Shown here: one piece after another, positions 1 to 7,849 of the stretch
How positions within the stretch are numbered: position 1 is the first letter of the stretch
Layout: every line of letters starts with the position of its first letter
Assembly (NCBI RefSeq): GCF_900142925.1
Contig: NZ_FRCN01000015.1
Coordinates: 1-64,000 of the forward strand
Direction of reading: 5' to 3'
DNA: 64,000 nucleotides
Source: Chitinophaga sp. CF418
GTDB lineage: Bacteria; Bacteroidota; Bacteroidia; Chitinophagales; Chitinophagaceae
Notes under the pieces: model-generated
What the model saw: only the letters and a program-made list of their open reading frames with translations
Databases searched by the model: none
What the model was told of the DNA's origin: nothing
Made by a program: the position numbers and the translations under genes

Positions 1-717
1 GGCGGTGGTGGTGGTTACGACCGCGGTGGCGGTGGTGGCGGCTACAATCGTGGCGGCGGCGGCGGTGGTTACAATCGCGGCGGCGGTGGTGGCGGTGGCT
101 ACAACCGTGGTGGCGGCCGTCCGAGCTTTGGTGGCGGTAGAAAACCATTTACACCAAAACCTGATAACAAGATCTACTTTATCGCCTTACTCCCTACTGC
201 TGAAGTAGGTAAGGAGATCATTAAAATAAAGCAGGAATTTGCTGAGAAATACGGACCGCTATATGCGCTGAAAGTACTGCCGCATATCACCCTTCAGGTG
301 CCTTTCACAGCAGATCCGGCACTGGAAAAAGCTTTCTGTGATGAACTGGCTGAATTCGCCAAATCACAGGCTCCGTTTGAGGTTTCCCTCAATGGTTTCG
401 GTACCTTCCCGAATAAACAGAACCGCGTTCTGTTCATCAACGTGGAAAAGAGCGAAACAATGAGCGCCCTGCACAGACAGCTGATCAACTTCCTGCGTAA
501 GGAATTTGGTTTCAGTACTATGCTGGCACGTACCGGCTTCACTCCGCATGTGACCGTGGCCTTTAAAGACCTGGAAGATGCGCAGTTTGAAAAAGCATGG
601 CCTGAGTACGAAAATCAGGAGTATAAAGCAACCTTCAAGGTGAATAACCTGTACTTCCTCCGTCATAATGGTAAATCCTGGGAAGTTTTGCAGAAATGCA
701 AACTGGGAGGAGCCTGA
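1..717 (+). CDS. 2H phosphoesterase / 2'-5' RNA ligase-like protein with Gly-Tyr-Arg repeats (5' partial)
   Basis: The frame is open from base 1, so the N-terminus lies outside the window. The first 40 or so visible residues are a low-complexity tract of glycine runs broken by Tyr-Asn-Arg or Tyr-Asp-Arg, followed by a basic linker (RPSFGGGRKPFTPKP). The rest is a compact globular domain with two His-x-Thr motifs, HIT at visible residues 95-97 and HVT at 183-185. This is the signature of the 2H phosphoesterase (LigT/2'-5' RNA ligase) fold, whose members cleave or join 2'-5' or cyclic phosphodiesters in RNA or nucleotides. The Gly/Arg/Tyr tract resembles RGG-type RNA-binding tails, so an RNA substrate is inferred but not shown. 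A strong hairpin terminator follows at once. The fold is clear; the exact substrate is unknown. Confidence 0.8.
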   Translation, partial: GGGGGYDRGGGGGGYNRGGGGGGYNRGGGGGGGYNRGGGRPSFGGGRKPFTPKPDNKIYFIALLPTAEVGKEIIKIKQEFAEKYGPLYALKVLPHITLQVPFTADPALEKAFCDELAEFAKSQAPFEVSLNGFGTFPNKQNRVLFINVEKSETMSALHRQLINFLRKEFGFSTMLARTGFTPHVTVAFKDLEDAQFEKAWPEYENQEYKATFKVNNLYFLRHNGKSWEVLQKCKLGGA

Positions 718-721
718 TAAT

Positions 722-757
722 AAAAAAGGTGGTCTGTTTGACAGACCACCTTTTTTT
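722..757. terminator. Bidirectional Rho-independent terminator
   Basis: A perfect hairpin (GGTGGTCTGT pairing with ACAGACCACC around a TTG loop) is flanked by A and T runs on both sides. It lies between the converging phosphoesterase and FecR genes and can serve both. Confidence 0.9.
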
Positions 758-774
758 ATTTATCTACTTTTCTG

Positions 775-1758
775 TTATTTCCTGTTCAGCTTATATACAT
801 TTCCTTCTTTTTCCCAACTGGCTGTAGCGCTTGCCGCAATCACATCCAATACCTGTTCCAGCGGCTGATCAGGGGTTATCCTTGTTTTGATAGAGTAATC
901 TGCTACACTTTCTTCAGCAACGATCTTAACCCCATATAAGGCTTCTACTTTTCTGATCACATTACGGATAGGCTCATCATTAAAGACCATAATGTTATCC
1001 TTCCAGGCTATAAAGTCGTGGTTGGAAATAGCATCTTCTGCCAGCTGCTGGTCTTTCCCCAGCATTACTTTCCTGCCTTCTGTCAGTACTACTTCTTTTG
1101 ATTGTTTTTCCTGGCCTGATACAGCCACTTTCCCCGTCAGCACAAATACTTCCACTGGCTGCACTGCATAAGCTTTTACATCGAAGGTAGTGCCCAATAC
1201 CTGTGTTTTTGTCATGGAAGTATACACTACAAACGGATGGGCCTCGTCTTTCACTACATCAAAAAATGCTTCCCCTTCCAGGTGGATGGCTCTTTCTCCA
1301 TCTTTAAAGTTGCTGGCGTAACGCAGGCTGCTATTCTTATTGATGAATGCTTTGGTGCCGTCGGGCAGGGCAATGATATTGGTCTCATTAGCTGCCGTCT
1401 GCACCGTGATCTGCTTAGGCGCGTTCAGCATGTACCAGGTGGTGGCAGCGCCTCCCAGCAGGAGAACAGCGGCGGCGGCACGGAAAGCGTACCAGCGGAA
1501 ACTGCGTACAATGCCGGTAGGTTCGCTGGTGGCCTGTAGCTTCCTGTTGAAGCTGGCCCAGTTCATTTCGATATCCGGTGTTATGTCCGCATCAGCAGTG
1601 CCGGTCAGGTCCCAGGTCTTTTGCAGTTCCCCGTAATACCGGCGGTTTGCGTCATCCTCCTCCAGCCAGCTTTTCAGCTCTTCCTGCTCTGCCGGGCTAA
1701 GATTGCCTTCCAGCGAGCGCGCAATCAACGTTTCTATATGGTCAAAGGTGTACGACAT
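775..1758 (-). CDS. FecR-family anti-sigma factor
   Basis: 327 residues. An N-terminal cytoplasmic region (about 1-87) would bind the sigma factor. One membrane helix follows at about 92-110 (Ala/Leu-rich, ending TTWYML). The periplasmic FecR domain has the typical LPDGTKAFINKNSSLRY (131-147) and GEAFFDVVKDEAHPFVV (162-178) segments, and the C-terminal 70 residues match the DUF4974 type. Proteins of this family hold a partner ECF sigma factor at the membrane and release it on a signal, often from a TonB-dependent receptor. The partner is the gene just upstream (4-bp gap). No SusC/SusD or TonB receptor follows here, so the signal source is unknown. Confidence 0.9.
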   Translation of the reverse strand: MSYTFDHIETLIARSLEGNLSPAEQEELKSWLEEDDANRRYYGELQKTWDLTGTADADITPDIEMNWASFNRKLQATSEPTGIVRSFRWYAFRAAAAVLLLGGAATTWYMLNAPKQITVQTAANETNIIALPDGTKAFINKNSSLRYASNFKDGERAIHLEGEAFFDVVKDEAHPFVVYTSMTKTQVLGTTFDVKAYAVQPVEVFVLTGKVAVSGQEKQSKEVVLTEGRKVMLGKDQQLAEDAISNHDFIAWKDNIMVFNDEPIRNVIRKVEALYGVKIVAEESVADYSIKTRITPDQPLEQVLDVIAASATASWEKEGNVYKLNRK

Positions 1759-1762
1759 GCTG

Positions 1763-2350
1763 TTAAAATTGTAAAAGTAAAGGATAAATAGCGGCGCCTG
1801 CCAGGAATAGCACGATCACCTGCAGATAGTCCTGTAAGGATACCCTGAGTTTTTTTAAAGCGGTGATCATCTGGTTTTCCACTGTTTTAACTGATATATT
1901 GAGCGTGCTCGCAATTTCCTTGTAGGAAAGCTCTTCATAACGGCTGAGTATGAATATTTCCCGGCATTTCTCCGGGAGTTTGTCAATAGCCTGTTGTATA
2001 TGCCGGGTGGTTTGCTGCAGACTGCCACCCTGCGGGGCCGCCTGAACAGGTTCCATATAGTCCTCTATAGGCATATGAACCCCTCTGCGTTTGTTCTTAT
2101 CAATATAATCCAGTGCCATATTAATACCTGCTCTATGCAAATAAGCTTTAAAATAAACCTGCTGAAGCTCCGAGCGGCGGTTCCAGATCTTGATGAACAC
2201 ATCCTGTGCAAGATCTTCAGCGGTCGCATTGTCCTGAACAATGCGGTAAATTGTCTTACAGACAAAGGAAAAATAGGTCCTGAAGAGAGCTTCCATAAAG
2301 GCCTCTTCATTCTCCTGTAAAAGTTTCTGTAGTTGTGCATTTTCCGGCAT
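1763..2350 (-). CDS. ECF RNA polymerase sigma factor (FecI-like) with hydrophobic C-terminal tail
   Basis: 195 residues from the ATG at 2350. Sigma region 2 is at about 18-87 (AEDLAQDVFIKIWNRR) and region 4 at about 114-167 (LPEKCREIFILSRYEELSY, then a helix-turn-helix with VKTVENQM). The frame is open further upstream to 2434, but a promoter-like TATTTTTG lies 4 bases before this ATG, so the shorter start is preferred. It pairs with the downstream FecR-like anti-sigma factor. Oddly, the last 20 residues are strongly hydrophobic (about 176-195), enough for one membrane segment. Target genes cannot be read from the window. Confidence 0.9.
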   Translation of the reverse strand: MPENAQLQKLLQENEEAFMEALFRTYFSFVCKTIYRIVQDNATAEDLAQDVFIKIWNRRSELQQVYFKAYLHRAGINMALDYIDKNKRRGVHMPIEDYMEPVQAAPQGGSLQQTTRHIQQAIDKLPEKCREIFILSRYEELSYKEIASTLNISVKTVENQMITALKKLRVSLQDYLQVIVLFLAGAAIYPLLLQF

Positions 2351-2354
2351 AGTA

Positions 2355-2390
2355 CAAAAATAGGTTTTGTCCTTATTCCTGCTCACAAAA
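2355..2390 (-). promoter_or_regulatory. Bacteroidota-type promoter of the ECF sigma gene
   Basis: Read on the minus strand: TTTTG, 23 bases, TATTTTTG, then 4 bases to the ATG. This fits the -33 TTTG / -7 TAnnTTTG pattern of the phylum, and implies a very short or absent leader. Confidence 0.55.
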
Positions 2391-2452
2391 CTGCTGGCAG
2401 TACCTGAAAATGCTGCTATGTAGCTAGCCTGCATGTGTGACGCTTTCGAAAA

Positions 2453-3211
2453 TTATAATTTAATGACTTTTCCTGATCCGGAAATATCTGTCCTGACAAC
2501 TGCCGTTCCTCTATACCTTACTTCTCCGCTGCCACGTATGCTGACATCCAGAGAGTGGGATACATTCAGTGTATGTCCGCCGGAACCTTCGACAGATATA
2601 TCGGCATCCTCACAATAGAAGTCCATTCCCCGTACATTCCCGCTGCCGTCGATACTGCTGTGAAAAGTGCCGGCACGGCCGTTTAACTGAATATTGCCGC
2701 TTCCGTTGATCTCTGTTTCCAGTCTGTCAGTCACGATCGGGAACCGGGCGTTACCACTACCATCCAATCTATATTCAAATCTGTTTGTTCTGATGGTATC
2801 CAGGCTTTCTACGCTGCCGGAGCCGGCGAAGAATACAGAATTGTAGGTGGCGGATTTAAGATAAATGTCAATATCCCTCGTGTTATGCAGGCTTATACCA
2901 CTCTTAATACGCACATGCAGCGTAGTACCACTCACATAGGTATCGATGACGCGCATCAGGTTGTCTTCTGCCGTGATCTGTACCGGGGCAGGAGTTCCCT
3001 GCTGCAGGTGTATACGCATAGGACCATCAATATCCACGTCGGTGAACACGCCTGTTTCCCGGGTTTCACTGATCACATAACCGGAGCCGGACAATCTCTC
3101 TTTATCGCAGGATGCCAGCATGATATTAAAAATTACCAGTAACAGTAATTCCCACCCGATTGTTTTCCATCTGTTATAGAGAACGTTTCTTCTATTATTG
3201 GCCTTTTTCAT
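2453..3211 (-). CDS. Head-GIN-domain (DUF2807-like) putative lipoprotein
   Basis: 252 residues. A basic, rather long N-region precedes a hydrophobic segment ending in a lipobox-like LASC with Cys35, suggesting export and lipidation. The rest is a repetitive beta-rich domain with recurring Gly-Ser-Gly turns (for example LDGSGN, INGSGN, IDGSGN, VEGSGG, IRGSGE, ISGSGK), the hallmark of the putative auto-transporter adhesin / head-GIN family that forms a right-handed beta structure. Function in this family is not established; a cell-envelope adhesion or polymer-binding role is inferred. It is transcribed toward the sigma gene but separated from it by about 100 bases, and no terminator is visible between them. 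Confidence 0.8.
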   Translation of the reverse strand: MKKANNRRNVLYNRWKTIGWELLLLVIFNIMLASCDKERLSGSGYVISETRETGVFTDVDIDGPMRIHLQQGTPAPVQITAEDNLMRVIDTYVSGTTLHVRIKSGISLHNTRDIDIYLKSATYNSVFFAGSGSVESLDTIRTNRFEYRLDGSGNARFPIVTDRLETEINGSGNIQLNGRAGTFHSSIDGSGNVRGMDFYCEDADISVEGSGGHTLNVSHSLDVSIRGSGEVRYRGTAVVRTDISGSGKVIKL

Positions 3212-3280
3212 ATGTCAAAGGGGCTTTATTCTATAACGGCAGAGGGAACAACTACCCCTAGAAGGGTGAGATATGGCACA

Positions 3281-3322
3281 AAAAAAAGAGCCGGCCATAC
3301 AGACGTATGGAACCGGCTTTTT
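3281..3322 (-). terminator. Rho-independent terminator after the small secreted protein
   Basis: The stem AGCCGG plus CCATAC pairs with GTATGG plus CCGGCT across a 4-base loop and a 2-base bulge. On the minus strand a run of seven T follows, so it ends the transcript of the 105-residue gene. Confidence 0.8.
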
Positions 3323-3361
3323 GATTAACCCCTATGAAAACCAACTATTGCTTTTCGTTAT

Positions 3362-3679
3362 TTATTGTTCTAATCTTATCTCGCCCAGGTCGGTCACTTT
3401 TCCTTCATCTACTCTTACATCAGAGATGGTCACATTCTTAAAAGGCTGTTTCGCATCAATGATCACTGTATAAGTACCTTCCCCAGCGCCCTGCAGGCTG
3501 AATGTTCCATCAGCTATGTCCGTTTTCAGTGTGTCTGTACCTGAAATGGCCCAGACCATACTGGCTCCATCTAAAGGAGTTACTTTACCGGATATCGTGC
3601 CTCCATCCGGATTACGGAAGGCAAGCACTGCTATAGCTGCAGTTGCCAGCGCGAATATGCTTACTTTGACTGATCTCAT
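3362..3679 (-). CDS. Small secreted carboxypeptidase-regulatory-like protein
   Basis: 105 residues. An N-terminal signal peptide (about 1-20, Ala/Leu-rich) is followed by one beta-sandwich-like domain with GTISGKVTPLDGA near the start and GTYTVIIDAKQPFKNVTISDVRV near the end. This matches the carboxypeptidase regulatory-like (prealbumin-like) fold that often carries cell-surface proteins in Bacteroidota. No catalytic residues are visible and the protein is a single stand-alone domain. It is probably periplasmic or surface-exposed; its binding partner is unknown. It is monocistronic, with its own terminator. Confidence 0.7.
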   Translation of the reverse strand: MRSVKVSIFALATAAIAVLAFRNPDGGTISGKVTPLDGASMVWAISGTDTLKTDIADGTFSLQGAGEGTYTVIIDAKQPFKNVTISDVRVDEGKVTDLGEIRLEQ

Positions 3680-3999
3680 TTTTATCAGATTTTAAAGGGT
3701 GGATACGATTAAGTATTGCCTTGTGGTGTGAGCATATTGCTTGAGATTATGATTTAAAGAACTGACTAATAAAAATCAATTACCATGCCACCGGCGTAGT
3801 AATAAATCCATGTGGCAGTTTTTAACATTCCTTTACGAAGGCTTTAACAGTAAGGGGCGTAGCCTTAACAAATGTCTGACAAGAGGTGCAAAATGGTCAT
3901 GTCAGAATGGAGAAACGGGGCAACAAAATGGCGCATCCTGCCAACAAAAAGCCCGCACATTTGTGCGGGCTTTTTGACTATCTATCTATTGAAAGAATA
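3680..3999. other. Intergenic region with an inverted repeat
   Basis: No convincing gene. It contains the start-side region of the small secreted gene, an inverted repeat TCTGACA-N18-TGTCAGA (3875-3906), and the terminator of the Bax-inhibitor gene. An open frame at 3872-4111 runs into that gene antisense and has no coding character. Confidence 0.5.
3946..3975 (-). terminator. Rho-independent terminator of the Bax-inhibitor-1 gene
   Basis: The perfect stem GCCCGCACA/TGTGCGGGC with a TT loop is flanked by A5 and T5. It lies 25 bases beyond the stop of the minus-strand gene. Confidence 0.9.
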
Positions 4000-4740
4000 T
4001 TATCTTTTGTTGAGTTTGGATAAGAGACGGAGTATCTCCAGGTACAGCCAAATCAATGTCACTAATATACCGAAGGAAGCATACCATTCGAAGTATTTAG
4101 GAGCACCCTGAGCAGCACCAGTCTCGACCAGATCAAAGTCGATGATGAGGTTCAGCGCAGCAACAGTAACCACTACCAGAGAGAAAATGATACCTATAGT
4201 ACTGCCCTCATGCAGGAAAGGTATATTGATATTGAAAAAGCTCAGTACAAATGCCAATACGTAGAACAATGCGATACCGGCAGTAGCAGTAAATATGATG
4301 GCCTTGAATTTCTCAGTAGCGCGGATGATACGGGCTCTGTAAAGTATCAGCATAGCCAGGAAAGTGGCGAAAGTGATACCTACAGCCTGTAATACGATGC
4401 CCTCGTATAAGCTGCTATATAAAACGGATATTACACCCAGGAACAAACCTTCTGCCAGTGCATAAGCCGGCGCCAGGTATTGTGCCCATTCTTTCTTAAA
4501 GGTAATGATGAGCGCCAGTACGAAACCGCCGATAGCACCTCCCCACAGGAATGGCATAACGTCTTGTTGCCTTGCAGGTGCGCCCCATGCATATACTGCT
4601 GCGGCTATTACCAGCACTAACAGGAAGGCCATTTTGTTGATTGTCCCTTTGATAGTCATAGTGCCTTCAGCCTGGGAGGACCCCACTTTCTGAAGTACTT
4701 TTTCATTAAATACAGGGTTATTGGATTGAAATAATGCCAT
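4000..4740 (-). CDS. Bax inhibitor-1 / YccA family membrane protein
   Basis: 246 residues. A cytoplasmic N-terminus with the family's SNNPVFNEKVLQK-type motif and MTIKGTINKMAFLL is followed by about seven hydrophobic segments. The C-terminal region holds LIIDFDLVETGAAQGAPKYFEWY, matching the conserved acidic Asp-Phe-Asp pair of the YccA/YbhL branch. Members of this family are inner-membrane proteins linked to ion (Ca/H+) leak and to quality control through FtsH. It stands alone with its own terminator. The start is the only in-frame ATG that gives a full family-length protein. Confidence 0.9.
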   Translation of the reverse strand: MALFQSNNPVFNEKVLQKVGSSQAEGTMTIKGTINKMAFLLVLVIAAAVYAWGAPARQQDVMPFLWGGAIGGFVLALIITFKKEWAQYLAPAYALAEGLFLGVISVLYSSLYEGIVLQAVGITFATFLAMLILYRARIIRATEKFKAIIFTATAGIALFYVLAFVLSFFNINIPFLHEGSTIGIIFSLVVVTVAALNLIIDFDLVETGAAQGAPKYFEWYASFGILVTLIWLYLEILRLLSKLNKR

Positions 4741-5163
4741 GATTTAAAAAATTTTTAGTAACACTAAATTACAATTTCAATCATAATTAATCGCTATTTA
4801 TTAGGGGTAGTTATAATGTAAGAGGTAAATTGCTGAAAATCAGTTGTCATACGGTAGCTCAAATCAAATTCCCGAATACATAAACAGGAATGACAAAGCT
4901 GGAATAGCTTTGCAGTATCGGCAGGCAGACCGTTATTGTATATGTAAGCAGACTGTTGAATACCGCCGGGGATAAGGGCAATTACTTAAAGTTATGAAGC
5001 ATAACATATAGCTATACCTTCCAGCGCTCAAAAGTCTATAAGGTTTGTGTACTTTTGTCATGGCTGGCCTTAGTATGATACCTTTAATATATCACTGGTT
5101 ACTACCTGGCGAATTATTAAATTTACAGCCTGAAAAACAAAGGACAGTTAAATAAGATATTCA
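4741..5163. other. Intergenic region upstream of korA
   Basis: Divergent spacer of about 420 bases. A 7-bp hairpin CAAAGCT/AGCTTTG lies at 4894-4912 and a TACTTTTG sequence (possible -7 element) at 5050-5057, which would leave a leader of about 100 bases before korA. No coding frame or known riboswitch was recognised. Confidence 0.4.
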
Positions 5164-7014
5164 ATGTCAAATATTTCGGTTCAACAGATAGAAGATGTAG
5201 TGATAAAATTTGCCGGCGACAGTGGAGACGGGATGCAGCTTACCGGCACCCAGTTTTCTAATAACACTGCGTTGGTTGGCAATGACTTGAGCACATTCCC
5301 GGACTTTCCGGCAGAAATACGCGCCCCGCAGGGAACCCTGCCAGGCGTGAGTGGCTTCCAGCTGCACTTTTCCTCCAACCGCATATTCACTCCCGGTGAT
5401 GCCTGCGACGTGCTGGTAGCCATGAACGCTGCTGCCCTGAAAGCCAACCTGAAAGGCCTTAAGAAAGGCGGTATCATTATCGCCAATACCGATGGTTTTG
5501 ATGCAAAGAACCTGCGTCTGGCCAACTACCCTGATGGGGTAAATCCGCTGGAAGACGGTTCCCTGCAACCCTACCAGCTGCATACCATGGACGTGACCAA
5601 AATGACACGTGAAGCGCTGAAGGACGTGAACCTGGGTATGAAGGAGAAAGACCGTGCAAAGAACATGTTCGTACTGGGCTTCCTGTACTGGTTATATGAC
5701 CGTAGCCTGGAAAGCACTGAGAACTTCCTGAATGAGAAATTTGGTAAGAAACAGGATATCCTGGACAGTAACCTGAAGGCATTACATGCCGGGTATAACT
5801 TCGCAGATACAGTAGAGGCTTTCAGTACCCGTTTCCATGTGGAAAAGGCCCGTATGGAGCCAGGTACCTACCGCAGTATTACAGGTAATACTGCCCTGGC
5901 TTATGGTCTGATAGCTGCCAGCCAGAAGGCGAATCTGCCCATTTTCCTGGGTACTTATCCCATCACACCTGCTTCCGACATCCTGCATGAACTGAGCCGT
6001 TATAAGAATTTTGGCATCCGCACTTTCCAGGCGGAAGACGAGATAGCTGGTATCACCTCTGCTATTGGTGCTTCCTATGGTGGACATATGGGGGTTACTA
6101 CCACCTCTGGTCCCGGTATGGCCCTGAAAGGTGAAGCAATGGGTCTTGCAGTAATGCTCGAAATTCCGCTTCTGATCATCAATATTCAGCGTGGAGGACC
6201 ATCCACAGGTCTACCTACCAAAACGGAACAATCTGACCTGCTGCAGGCTTATTATGGCCGTAACGGGGAATGTCCGATGCCGATCGTATCTGCATCAACT
6301 CCTTCAGATTGTTTCAATGCAGTATTTGAAGCTTTTCGTATTTCCGTAGCGCATATGACGCCGGTGATCTTCCTGAGCGATGGTTACATTGCAAATGGTG
6401 CAGAACCATGGCGTTTCCCACAGAGTAAAGACCTGCCTGCCATCCCTGTGAAGTTCAAGAAAGGACTGGAAGAAGGGGAGGAGCAGTTCCTGCCTTATCA
6501 CCGCGATGAGAACCTGGTACGTCCATGGGCAGTGCCTGGCACACCGGGACTGGAGCACCGTATAGGTGGTCTCGAAAAACAGAACATCACCGGTAACGTA
6601 AGTTATGATCCGGAAAACCACCAGTTAATGGTGCGTATCCGTCAGGAAAAGGTGGATAAAATAGCCGATCATATTCCACCTCAGCAGATAGAACTGGGTC
6701 CTGAAAAAGGTAAAGTACTGGTACTGGGCTGGGGTTCTACCTACGGAGCTATCAAGAGCGCCGTACTGGAACTGCTGGCGGAAGGACATGCTGTAGCACA
6801 TGCCCACATCAGGTACCTGCGTCCATTCCCTAAGAACCTGGCAGAGATCCTTCATAGTTACGATAAAGTACTGATCCCTGAGATTAACAATGGTCAGCTC
6901 ATCAAGATCATCCGGGAACAATTCCTGATTGATGCCGTGGGTTATAATAAGATCATGGGTGTACCTATCACTAAAGGAGAACTGGTAACGAAGATCAAAG
7001 AAATGCTGCAGTAA
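5164..7014 (+). CDS. korA: 2-oxoacid:ferredoxin oxidoreductase subunit alpha (KorA-like, gamma-alpha fusion)
   Basis: 616 residues. The N-terminal gamma domain (about 10-190) begins with VVIKFAGDSGDGMQLTG. It is followed by the alpha pyrimidine-binding domain with GTYPITPASDILHEL, FQAEDEIAGI and TTTSGPGMALKGEAMGLA, then a transketolase C-like domain with VLVLGWGSTYGAI and HIRYLRPFPKNL. This gamma-alpha fusion is the form found in 2-oxoglutarate:ferredoxin oxidoreductase, which makes succinyl-CoA and reduced ferredoxin. The TPP-binding beta subunit (korB) often sits directly downstream in other genomes; here the gene is followed by a terminator and an unrelated secreted protein, so the partner must be elsewhere. 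2-oxoglutarate is the likely substrate, but other 2-oxoacids cannot be excluded. Confidence 0.9.
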   Translation: MSNISVQQIEDVVIKFAGDSGDGMQLTGTQFSNNTALVGNDLSTFPDFPAEIRAPQGTLPGVSGFQLHFSSNRIFTPGDACDVLVAMNAAALKANLKGLKKGGIIIANTDGFDAKNLRLANYPDGVNPLEDGSLQPYQLHTMDVTKMTREALKDVNLGMKEKDRAKNMFVLGFLYWLYDRSLESTENFLNEKFGKKQDILDSNLKALHAGYNFADTVEAFSTRFHVEKARMEPGTYRSITGNTALAYGLIAASQKANLPIFLGTYPITPASDILHELSRYKNFGIRTFQAEDEIAGITSAIGASYGGHMGVTTTSGPGMALKGEAMGLAVMLEIPLLIINIQRGGPSTGLPTKTEQSDLLQAYYGRNGECPMPIVSASTPSDCFNAVFEAFRISVAHMTPVIFLSDGYIANGAEPWRFPQSKDLPAIPVKFKKGLEEGEEQFLPYHRDENLVRPWAVPGTPGLEHRIGGLEKQNITGNVSYDPENHQLMVRIRQEKVDKIADHIPPQQIELGPEKGKVLVLGWGSTYGAIKSAVLELLAEGHAVAHAHIRYLRPFPKNLAEILHSYDKVLIPEINNGQLIKIIREQFLIDAVGYNKIMGVPITKGELVTKIKEMLQ

Positions 7015-7099
7015 CAGGCAATGCGCTGTGATCAGCTAACTATGGCAGGATCAGGCGGATGCAGTTATAGACGCAATGATTCATGATAATTTTATATCG

Positions 7100-7128
7100 A
7101 ATCCTGCCTTTCGGGGCAGGATTTTTAT
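7100..7128 (+). terminator. Rho-independent terminator of korA
   Basis: The stem AATCCTGCC/GGCAGGATT with a 6-base loop is followed by a T run, 85 bases after the korA stop. Confidence 0.85.
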
Positions 7129-7213
7129 TATATTTAATACTATATAACAAAACAGGCCACGGCACGTTTGCTATATAGGAACGGATTACTACAACATAGC
7201 CAAAAGCTTTATC

Positions 7214-7804
7214 ATGAAAGGCGCCATCTGGTCTACACTGTTTATCTGCCTGTTTACATTGAACAGTGCATTGTTACACGCCCAAACGCATAATTACGAA
7301 ATACGTTTCAGTAACCACGTTATCGGCAACGTCACCGCCCATTGTAAAGTGAATGGGGCTAGCCGGAATATCTCTATCCAAAGTAAAGTGGACATGAAAC
7401 TGCTGGCCAAATTCAACCTGGACATCTCCTGCGATTTTGACAACAATGTTCTTGTCAGGTCAAAGGTGATAAAGAGCTCAGGTAAGGATGCTGACAACAA
7501 GACTATTATCACGCAGCGGGAAGCAAAGAATTACTCTGTTGTGCAAAATGGCGAAAGGTCAGTGCTGAATGCTACAGAAATTGTGCATTCCGTAGGAGAG
7601 ATGTACTTTATAGAGCCCCGGCAGGTTACAAAGATCTTTTCTGAAACATTAGGCATCTTCCTGACGCTTAATTCACTGGGGGATGGACTCTATGAGTTGT
7701 TGCTACCGGAAGGGAAAAGGAACGTCTATAAATACGAAAAAGGGACATTGGTGCAGGTGGAGGTATCCCAGGCATTAGGGAAAGCTTATATCATCCGTGT
7801 GTAA
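7214..7804 (+). CDS. DUF6134-like secreted protein
   Basis: 196 residues. A clear signal peptide (about 1-23, ending LLHAQ) precedes a beta-rich domain that starts with YEIRFSNHVIGNVTAHCKV. Its pattern of alternating hydrophobic strands, a central YFIEPRQVTKIFSETLG and a closing RNVYKYEKGTLVQVEV is typical of the DUF6134 family, secreted proteins of unknown function in Bacteroidota. No catalytic motif is visible. It is monocistronic between the korA terminator and a converging gene. Localisation is well supported; function is unknown. Confidence 0.65.
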   Translation: MKGAIWSTLFICLFTLNSALLHAQTHNYEIRFSNHVIGNVTAHCKVNGASRNISIQSKVDMKLLAKFNLDISCDFDNNVLVRSKVIKSSGKDADNKTIITQREAKNYSVVQNGERSVLNATEIVHSVGEMYFIEPRQVTKIFSETLGIFLTLNSLGDGLYELLLPEGKRNVYKYEKGTLVQVEVSQALGKAYIIRV

Positions 7805-7809
7805 ACAAT

Positions 7810-7842
7810 CCGGGCACACCGGTCGGTTAACCGGCGTGCCGG
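7810..7842. terminator. GC-rich hairpin between converging genes
   Basis: CCGGGCACACCGG pairs imperfectly with CCGGCGTGCCGG across an 8-base loop. There is no strong T run, but the position between two stops 45 bases apart suggests a shared terminator. Confidence 0.5.
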
Positions 7843-7849
7843 AGAAAGT

